Source: Paracentrotus lividus
Lineage: Eukaryota; Echinodermata; Echinoidea; Camarodonta; Echinidae
DNA: 64,000 nt
Assembly: GCA_940671915.1 (NCBI GenBank)
Contig: CALNVZ010003426.1
Span: 31,217,815-31,281,814 of the forward strand
Direction of reading: 5' to 3'
In this document: in pieces, positions 63,001 through 64,000 of the stretch
Position numbering within the stretch: position 1 is the stretch's first letter
Layout of the letters: every line of letters starts with the position of its first letter
The notes under the pieces: generated by a model
What the model was told of the DNA's origin: nothing
What the model saw: the letters and a program-made list of their open reading frames with translations, nothing else
Databases searched by the model: none
Made by a program: the position numbers and the translations under genes

Positions 63001-63179
63001 ACCTGAAAGTAAATAATAGGGTTTCCCCGGCTGAGGTCAACGGGTGCACCGAACACAGCGATGGCTGGATCTCCGTAAAATTGGTCGAAGAAGGAGAAAG
63101 GGGACGGATTGATATACTTGGTGAGGAGCCATCGATGAGGACGATAGTTTGAGAAATGGATTATACCAGTCGATGTGAA
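16960..63179 (-). CDS. Mucin-4-like transmembrane protein (NIDO-AMOP-VWD-EGF-SEA-TM), 3' 28 exons
   Basis: Twenty-eight minus-strand exons, listed separately, join in phase into about 1,550 codons ending at TAA 16960-16962. Domain order: C-terminal NIDO, AMOP, VWD beginning WGDPH, a post-VWD region, a beta-sandwich-like segment, EGF and cbEGF modules, SEA, more cbEGF, second SEA with GSVV, EGF, one transmembrane helix, cytoplasmic tail. NIDO-AMOP-VWD is the MUC4 arrangement (SUSD2 shares AMOP-VWD); the two SEA domains are extra to human MUC4. Expected location is the cell surface, with likely self-cleavage at SEA. The 5' end lies beyond the window. Two cbEGF exons have frame lesions, so this allele or assembly may not encode an intact protein unless those exons are skipped or the bases are wrong. 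Confidence 0.88.
17972..18116 (-). CDS. Mucin-4-like exon: transmembrane helix
   Basis: 145 bp, phase 1 in, phase 2 out. [20 protein letters not shown], then [15 protein letters not shown], is one hydrophobic span rich in small residues with Cys at the inner side, followed by RSNQ. Type I orientation is inferred from the EGF/SEA ectodomain. Confidence 0.92.
18518..18637 (-). CDS. Mucin-4-like exon: juxtamembrane EGF
   Basis: 120 bp, phase 1 at both ends. [16 protein letters not shown], then [20 protein letters not shown], with six cysteines, just before the transmembrane exon. Confidence 0.92.
19375..19606 (-). CDS. Mucin-4-like exon: second SEA domain with GSVV cleavage site
   Basis: 232 bp, phase 0 in, phase 1 out. 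[20 protein letters not shown] leads into [17 protein letters not shown] is the canonical SEA autoproteolysis motif (cleavage after Gly), so the extracellular part may remain as a non-covalent heterodimer as in MUC1 and other SEA mucins. Ends TAFASD. Confidence 0.88.
19748..20029. mobile_element. Foldback/MITE with about 90-bp inverted arms
   Basis: 19748-19838 and 19938-20029 are inverted copies sharing GGAATAATTATAACATTAG and more, at roughly 90% identity. About 100 bp lies between the arms. It sits in the intron between the two SEA exons and the juxtamembrane EGF. Superfamily not assigned. Confidence 0.8.
20030..20080 (+). mobile_element. tRNA-derived fragment (B box)
   Basis: GGTTCGATCC (20048) inside GTGGGTTCGATCCCCGCAC is a pol III B box with a complete T stem. 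There is no good A box, and the 5' side joins the foldback element, so it is read as a truncated SINE. Confidence 0.45.
20435..20574 (-). CDS. Mucin-4-like exon: second SEA domain, N-terminal half
   Basis: 140 bp, phase 1 in, phase 0 out. [20 protein letters not shown], then [20 protein letters not shown]. Acceptor tgtatgcag and donor gtaagc are strong. The SEA assignment rests on position before GSVV and on the same phase pattern as the first SEA. Confidence 0.78.
20871..20984 (-). CDS. Mucin-4-like exon: EGF, parent of the truncated copies upstream
   Basis: 114 bp, phase 1 at both ends. [16 protein letters not shown], then [17 protein letters not shown] and NC. The intact member of a family with three truncated copies at 21168-21779. 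Acceptor gtttag, donor gtatct. Confidence 0.92.
21168..21240 (-). pseudogene. Truncated EGF half-exon, copy B
   Basis: Homologous to the 5' half of the exon at 20871-20984 ([11 protein letters not shown]-like frame) but the acceptor is degenerate (gaatcGG) and the DIDEC start is altered. It breaks off after AACCGCACTT into TCCCTATCTTTATTC and polypyrimidine. Confidence 0.75.
21426..21499 (-). pseudogene. Truncated EGF half-exon, copy C
   Basis: As copy B. It begins ATATCAATGAATGTG but the preceding acceptor is lost (gaattg in place of a tttag-type end), and a six-base segment around the second Cys is missing. It breaks at the same point, AACTGCACTT, then TGTCTATCTTTA. Confidence 0.75.
21704..21779 (-). 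pseudogene. Truncated EGF half-exon, copy D, acceptor intact
   Basis: Reads [16 protein letters not shown], then GINMYNC, and breaks into TTGTCTATC and polypyrimidine at the same point as B and C. Its acceptor gattgtttag is identical to that of the intact exon. The third Cys (TGT) has become TTC. No donor is evident. Confidence 0.78.
22425..22543 (-). pseudogene. Mucin-4-like exon: cbEGF missing one base near its donor
   Basis: [15 protein letters not shown], then [20 protein letters not shown], is a good cbEGF. The exon is 119 bp, not a multiple of three as needed for phase 1-1. After DGFT the sixth cysteine (TGT CTC G) is in the wrong frame. One base is missing around 22429-22436. As written, the frame runs into a stop in the intron or shifts the next exon. 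Confidence 0.75.
23103..23225 (-). CDS. Mucin-4-like exon: calcium-binding EGF
   Basis: 123 bp, phase 1 at both ends. [17 protein letters not shown], then [19 protein letters not shown], with six cysteines. Confidence 0.92.
23226..24164. other. Intron, nothing recognised
   Basis: AT-rich intron DNA of the mucin-like gene without repeats or exons that I recognise. Confidence 0.5.
24165..24240. repeat. (TTTA)n microsatellite
   Basis: About 17 TTTA units followed by T-rich and G-rich runs. Confidence 0.9.
24355..24861. mobile_element. TTAA-flanked MITE, copy 2 (inverted relative to copy 1)
   Basis: Same element as 14374-14891, opposite orientation, TTAA at 24355-24358 and 24858-24861. The terminal AGTCCGAGTATAGT pairs imperfectly with the inverted AGGTCATGTGTAGT end. 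Identity to copy 1 is high (roughly 85-90% by eye). Confidence 0.85.
25170..25389 (-). CDS. Mucin-4-like exon: first SEA domain, C-terminal half
   Basis: 220 bp, phase 0 in, phase 1 out. [20 protein letters not shown] then [19 protein letters not shown] has the SEA pattern around the cleavage turn. The motif reads GSYAL instead of GSVVV, so autoproteolysis is doubtful here. Confidence 0.85.
26065..26177 (-). CDS. Mucin-4-like exon: first SEA domain, N-terminal half
   Basis: 113 bp, phase 1 in, phase 0 out. [20 protein letters not shown] and [17 protein letters not shown] form the first strand and helix of a SEA domain. It is matched in layout by the exon at 20435. Confidence 0.82.
26611..26739 (-). 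CDS. Mucin-4-like exon: calcium-binding EGF
   Basis: 129 bp, phase 1 at both ends. [20 protein letters not shown], then [14 protein letters not shown]. The donor is gtagga, after AAAA. Confidence 0.9.
26740..27160. other. Intron, nothing recognised
   Basis: Contains a short poly(C) run (26970-26981); no exon seen. Confidence 0.5.
27161..27390 (+). mobile_element. tRNA-derived SINE (Met-tRNA-like head)
   Basis: 27161-27232 folds as a tRNA-like head: acceptor GATGTG with CGCGTC, A box TTGGCTCAGCGGATAGAG, loop CTCATAA (CAT anticodon position), B box GAGTTCAATCC. The anticodon stem is imperfect, so it is not a working tRNA. A non-tRNA body follows, and its downstream part (27312-27375) recurs near 61021. 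Confidence 0.7.
27650..30396. mobile_element. Large element with AGGTGTCACATT termini and GC-rich arms
   Basis: AGGTGTCACATT (27650) and its complement AATGTGACACCT (to 30396) are exact inverted ends. Both arms (27650-28330 and about 30060-30396) are unusually GC-rich and full of short ACCGG, ACGGG and CCGTTC motifs. The middle is AT-rich and shows no transposase. No clear target duplication. It lies within an intron of the mucin-like gene. Confidence 0.6.
28081..28142. repeat. 62-bp hairpin
   Basis: TTCATGCCCGGCGAA...TTTTGAGCATG is repeated inverted after a five-base loop, arms about 28 bp with one mismatch/indel. It lies inside the left GC-rich arm of the element above. Confidence 0.85.
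30511..30639 (-). CDS. Mucin-4-like exon: calcium-binding EGF
   Basis: 129 bp, phase 1 at both ends. [19 protein letters not shown], then [15 protein letters not shown], has the D.DEC start and six cysteines of cbEGF. Confidence 0.92.
31172..31267 (-). CDS. Mucin-4-like exon: short EGF-like module
   Basis: 96 bp, phase 1 at both ends. [20 protein letters not shown] then [11 protein letters not shown] has only four cysteines, so it is a shortened EGF. Acceptor cacag, donor gtatat. Confidence 0.78.
31645..31822. mobile_element. PIF/Harbinger-like MITE with TAA duplications
   Basis: TAA on both sides (31642-31644, 31823-31825). TIRs start GGCGTNTTCTCCAATCA and extend about 40 bp, sharing GGCGTCAG and a final CGGCTT. 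A three-base TAA/TTA target is the Harbinger signature. 178 bp, non-coding. Confidence 0.8.
31921..31944. repeat. Perfect 24-bp palindrome
   Basis: Self-complementary around GATATC, with arms CTTACGATTGAT. A related inverted CAATCTTACGAT lies at about 31875, suggesting an approximately 85-bp mini-MITE (31870-31955). Confidence 0.75.
32055..32180 (-). pseudogene. Mucin-4-like exon: cbEGF with three frame shifts
   Basis: Splice sites are intact (tttag, gtatg) and the length, 126 bp, is that of a phase 1-1 cbEGF exon. The first frame reads [11 protein letters not shown], then TAA and TGA. Homology goes on in the other two frames (NCDN, then CTNILGSY) and returns to the first for [18 protein letters not shown]. 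Each of three points within about 40 bp is explained by one extra base, and the shifts cancel. Either sequence error or a decayed module. Confidence 0.75.
32504..32530. repeat. Poly(C) run
   Basis: 27 consecutive C, followed by an A-rich run. Prone to sequencing and assembly error. Confidence 0.95.
32574..32766 (-). CDS. Mucin-4-like exon: EGF end and Cys-rich segment
   Basis: 193 bp, phase 0 in, phase 1 out. [15 protein letters not shown] closes an [17 protein letters not shown] and [15 protein letters not shown] follow, as in MUC4 and notch-type sequences. The donor gtgagt stands just before an A-rich and poly(C) intron stretch (32504-32530 is pure C). Confidence 0.9.
32767..33427. other. 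Intron, nothing recognised
   Basis: T-rich intron DNA; no exon or repeat family recognised. Confidence 0.5.
33428..33612 (-). CDS. Mucin-4-like exon: beta-sandwich end and start of EGF
   Basis: 185 bp, phase 1 in, phase 0 out. [19 protein letters not shown] ends the beta segment; [14 protein letters not shown] starts an EGF module that closes in the next exon with [12 protein letters not shown]. Confidence 0.88.
34113..34307 (-). CDS. Mucin-4-like exon: beta-sandwich-like segment, first half
   Basis: 195 bp, phase 1 at both ends. [20 protein letters not shown], then [20 protein letters not shown], resembles cadherin/Ig-like folds with a D.NDGD turn. The next exon continues it with GIFTWVPPD. 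Confidence 0.8.
34932..34986. repeat. 55-bp near-perfect palindrome (mini-MITE)
   Basis: TGGCCGGTATTCTCGAAGGG and its inverted counterpart meet at ATTAAT, with arms about 26 bp and three mismatches. Located 30 bases from an exon donor (35015). Confidence 0.8.
35015..35263 (-). CDS. Mucin-4-like exon: post-VWD region
   Basis: 249 bp, phase 1 at both ends. [20 protein letters not shown] then [20 protein letters not shown] and [12 protein letters not shown]. The CG.D..C.FD motif follows the VWD in MUC4-like and VWD-AMOP proteins. The donor is gttag, a permitted variant. Confidence 0.85.
35609..35722 (-). CDS. Mucin-4-like exon: VWD end
   Basis: 114 bp, phase 1 at both ends. With the previous exon it gives [19 protein letters not shown], the canonical G..GN.NGD..DD motif closing a VWD. 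It ends EIFQFGQSW. The acceptor is AAG rather than CAG. Confidence 0.92.
36164..36370 (-). CDS. Mucin-4-like exon: VWD, central strands
   Basis: 207 bp, phase 1 at both ends. It encodes [20 protein letters not shown] through [20 protein letters not shown] and ends NGTGRGLLG, the glycine motif that precedes the VWD N.NGD signature. Confidence 0.9.
36790..36814 (+). ncRNA. Hammerhead-like core motif (Penelope-type remnant)
   Basis: CTGAAGA, then GGCC-ATGCT-GGCC, then GAAA reproduces the CUGANGA - stem II - GAAA core of hammerhead ribozymes. The same pattern occurs in the 3' part of Penelope-like retroelements. The cleavage-site strand (a UH after stem III) is at best AGCTAC at about 36839, and stem I does not pair, so activity is unlikely. 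Confidence 0.4.
36936..37008. repeat. Compound (TC)n(TA)n microsatellite
   Basis: About 21 TC units followed by about 15 TA units. Confidence 0.95.
37570..37654 (-). CDS. Mucin-4-like exon: VWD, short internal exon
   Basis: 85 bp encoding [20 protein letters not shown] then VNMTQFMT. Acceptor after a T-rich tract, donor gtaagc. Three N-glycosylation sequons (NRT, NGT, NMT) are visible. Phase 0 in, phase 1 out. Confidence 0.88.
37860..38313. mobile_element. 454-bp near-perfect palindrome (foldback element)
   Basis: ATGCGGCGGTCACAACTCGC at the left end is repeated inverted at the right end. The arms (about 210-220 bp each) match almost throughout, meeting around 38081-38092. It is more GC-rich than its surroundings. 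No coding capacity. Lies in the intron between two VWD exons; the transcript could form a hairpin of over 200 bp. Confidence 0.9.
38500..38705 (-). CDS. Mucin-4-like exon: VWD domain start
   Basis: [20 protein letters not shown] and LGEYTTM are the opening of a von Willebrand type D domain (GDPH, DG..Y.F.G.GEY). It continues to [14 protein letters not shown]. 206 bp, phase 1 in and phase 0 out. Like the MUC4 VWD it has few cysteines. Confidence 0.95.
38780..39097 (+). mobile_element. tRNA-derived SINE (Leu/Ser-tRNA-like head) with (ATT)n tail
   Basis: 38780-38852 is a tRNA-like head: a seven-pair acceptor stem (GTGGTGT with ATACCAC), A box TGGTCGAGTAGATAAG, a variable arm of Leu/Ser type, B box GGTTCGAATCC. 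The body runs to AGAGCTATATAAATGTAAC and an (ATT) tail to 39097. The tail resembles the LINE 3' end near 13700. Confidence 0.85.
39497..39723. mobile_element. MITE with GAAGTGTTGCAAAATA termini
   Basis: GAAGTGTTGCAAAATA at 39497 is exactly inverted at the right end, and similarity continues through CAAACCC and TGATTA. The interior has repeated (A)TCAGGGG(G)TTTT motifs. 227 bp. No certain target duplication. Confidence 0.75.
40030..40830. repeat. Degenerate tandem repeat, period about 190 bp
   Basis: The block GA(C/A)C(C)CCC(T/A)AAAAAAGTCAG recurs at about 40215, 40391, 40595 and 40788. Between copies there is shared DNA with a TTAA(A)TCGTAAAAC...TTTTCAAA-like segment and TCTAGTA. Satellite-like, four or more units. 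Confidence 0.75.
40831..45353. other. Part of the 19.5-kb AMOP-VWD intron, no gene supported
   Basis: Contains a (GA)n microsatellite (43477-43511), poly(C) and G runs, and an 85-codon minus-strand open frame (41178-41435). That frame matches no family I recognise. Confidence 0.5.
45354..45600. other. Assembly gap (247 N)
   Basis: Run of N in the sequence. Confidence 1.
45601..58240. other. Rest of the AMOP-VWD intron, no gene supported
   Basis: About 12.6 kb with only short open frames, AAT-rich microsatellite (52010-52130) and a GT-rich stretch (56090-56200). I recognised no exon, RNA gene or clear mobile element. Confidence 0.5.
58241..58357 (-). CDS. Mucin-4-like exon: AMOP end
   Basis: 117 bp, entering with two bases and leaving with one. 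[18 protein letters not shown] then [18 protein letters not shown] is the closing CC...C..Y...RP...C motif of AMOP. The split Gly codon (G|GT) is completed by the exon at 38705, across 19.5 kb, to give [10 protein letters not shown], the usual direct AMOP-VWD junction. Confidence 0.88.
58840..59084 (-). CDS. Mucin-4-like exon: AMOP middle
   Basis: 245 bp that enter with one base and leave with one. It encodes [16 protein letters not shown] and [20 protein letters not shown], then a Tyr-rich stretch before WIE. Two Cys pairs and the aromatic spacing fit AMOP. Acceptor tctcatag, donor gtgagt. Confidence 0.85.
59182..59487. mobile_element. MITE with ATCCCTGCTGGAA termini
   Basis: ATCCCTGCTGGAA at 59182 and its inverse TTCCAGCAGGGAT at the right end. 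Homology extends through CACAG(C/T)GTCCCACA. Inside there are many CACA(N)TGTG motifs and two direct copies of AACGCTCGAATTTAACAGTG-like sequence (about 59240 and 59373). 306 bp, in an AMOP intron. Confidence 0.8.
59807..60078 (-). CDS. Mucin-4-like exon: AMOP start with Tyr-Gly repeat
   Basis: CQDWYIDD and [18 protein letters not shown] are the opening cysteine motifs of AMOP. A tandem (Tyr-Gly) run of about eight repeats follows, from TATGG-type codons. The stronger-looking donor GTATGT (59810) would frameshift into a stop in the next exon. The frame needs the overlapping donor four bases further (GTATAT, 59806), so the exon ends in phase 2 at 59807. Confidence 0.8.
60489..60713 (-). CDS. 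Mucin-4-like exon: end of NIDO
   Basis: 75 codons, phase 0 at both ends. [20 protein letters not shown], then SLQWDPY and [12 protein letters not shown], is the NIDO C-terminal pattern (NTFQ..L.TDG.....F.Y..I.W....ARAG). Acceptor ctaccag, donor gtaacc. Confidence 0.88.
61021..61095 (+). repeat. Fragment related to the SINE body at 27312
   Basis: TGGCGCTGC(T/C)CAG(T/C)GGCTGCC and the following GGCCAAAA.GAAAT.CCGTTTCG are shared in the same orientation with 27316-27390. Confidence 0.65.
61128..61313 (-). CDS. Mucin-4-like exon: NIDO domain, part 2
   Basis: 62 codons, phase 0 at both ends. [19 protein letters not shown] leads into [14 protein letters not shown]; the hydrophobic strand followed by TWENV is the NIDO VTW motif. 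The acceptor is gtgttag and the donor gtaata. Confidence 0.85.
61470..61556 (+). mobile_element. tRNA-like sequence with poly(T) terminator
   Basis: A box TGGTCTAGTGGTTATGA, B box GGTTCGAATCC with a perfect T stem (GCGGG/CCCGC), and a T run at 61545-61556 as a pol III terminator. The acceptor stem pairs only at GCCC/GGGC and the anticodon stem is poor. Best read as a tRNA pseudogene or SINE head. Confidence 0.55.
61557..63002. other. Intron, nothing recognised
   Basis: AT-rich intron of the mucin-like gene. No further exon is needed by phase between 63003 and 61313. Confidence 0.5.
63003..63179 (-). CDS. Mucin-4-like exon: NIDO domain, part 1
   Basis: 59 codons, phase 0 at both ends (acceptor ttttacag, donor gtgagc). 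It encodes [20 protein letters not shown] and then [20 protein letters not shown]. The pattern of an irregular Asp/Pro-rich strand ending in PIIYFQ matches the middle of nidogen-type (NIDO) domains. The domain start is upstream, outside the window. Confidence 0.8.
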
Positions 63180-64000
63180 CTGTAAAAAATATGATAGATG
63201 GTGAAATTATCTTATTATAAAGACGGTCAGCAAATGTTTTATGTAGATTTAGCAAAGAGTCTCGTCCGATCATTTGTCTGCTTGTTAAATATTAACAATT
63301 GATAATTATACAATTTTAACCTTGCTTCTAACCAACGTAGGTTTATAAGCAAAGAGCCTTGCATTTCCAATAAAGTATGTCCGATGTTCAGAATTTATAA
63401 AGTGTTCGACAAAATATTATCAATAATTGATATCTTTACGACTATCTTTTCAACTACCTTCTTGGCAAATATTTGGCCTCTTCTTTTTTTCCCAACATGG
63501 TTTATTGATGCATTTCTCCAAAATTAGAGCACACAATCGGCCTACACATTTTAATAGTATCTTAGAGTGTGTTCAATGTCCAGTTTCAAATTTATACGCC
63601 AACATGAATCATGATACAAAACGCAATTACAAAACACAAACACAAACGCGATCAGCGGTGCACCGTTCAGTGTCAAAAATTTAAAGCTGATTATATTTCC
63701 ATCGTTTTTAAATTCCCCGCTCTCAAAAAACAAACGTCTTCTCCTTTTTTCACTTGCACCGGACACTTCCATTGCGAGAGCACATTTAAACACGTTTGAA
63801 AACTCAATACTGTTCAGTGTCGCATTTCGTTGCAATCGCTATGCACAAGGTCGTAAAATTGAAGCTGATTGTGTTTCAAAACGCATCTTTTTCGGCGTTT
63901 AAATTTTCGCCGTTTAAATTTAAATTGAGATTTTAAACACGTTTACTTTTACGACCGGGGATGGGGGACAATGAACACTCACTTTGTTTATCTTTATATC
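63180..64000. other. Intron upstream of the first visible mucin-4-like exon
   Basis: No exon seen. Two diverged direct copies of a TGTTCAGTGTC...AAGCTGATT segment (about 63668 and 63812) hint at an old repeat. Confidence 0.5.

Noticed and set aside
1-64000. Prokaryotic features such as CRISPR arrays, operons or riboswitches
   Set aside because: Introns, SINEs and metazoan domain genes show nuclear animal DNA; no regular spacer array was seen.

Overview
The window is eukaryotic nuclear DNA: AT-rich, with GT-AG introns, many microsatellites, SINE-, LINE- and MITE-like repeats and two assembly gaps (16350-16368 and 45354-45600). The genes and repeats fit an invertebrate deuterostome, most likely an echinoderm such as a sea urchin. 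The grounds are an ANKS1-type PTB protein, a mucin-4-like NIDO-AMOP-VWD-EGF-SEA protein, and a CR1/L2-group LINE with a 2A-like NPGP motif. The species call is inference.

Layout. (1) 879-2660, plus strand: the last three exons of an ANKS1 (Odin/AIDA-1 family) gene, covering the linker, the PTB domain and the C-terminus. (2) 2661-16959: the interval between two convergent genes. It holds a 632-bp hAT-like MITE, GAT-rich micro/minisatellites, a 4.6-kb TA-flanked inverted-repeat element that contains a decayed LINE, and one copy of a TTAA-flanked MITE. (3) 16960-63179, minus strand: the 3' 28 exons (about 1,550 codons) of a membrane-anchored mucin-4-like protein. The domain order is NIDO (C-terminal part), AMOP with a Tyr-Gly repeat, VWD, a post-VWD region, a beta-sandwich-like segment, EGF modules, SEA, cbEGF modules, a second SEA with a canonical GSVV site, EGF, transmembrane helix and a 70-75 residue cytoplasmic tail. 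The gene starts beyond the right edge.

All exon joins of the mucin-like gene were checked by phase. They hold across a 19.5-kb intron (38706-58240) that splits the AMOP and VWD domains. Two cbEGF exons carry frame lesions: 32055-32180 has three shifts and in-frame stops, and 22425-22543 lacks one base. Upstream of the exon at 20871-20984 lie three truncated copies of its 5' half, separated by long GAA/TTC tracts. The introns are rich in foldback and MITE structures, including a 454-bp near-perfect palindrome (37860-38313), a Harbinger-like MITE with TAA duplications and several tRNA-derived SINE heads.

The two genes have no obvious functional link: ANKS1 is a cytoplasmic signalling adaptor and the mucin-like protein is a cell-surface glycoprotein. 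I saw no CRISPR, operon or other prokaryotic feature. Exon borders are read from splice consensus, frame continuity and domain recognition; no alignment was run.
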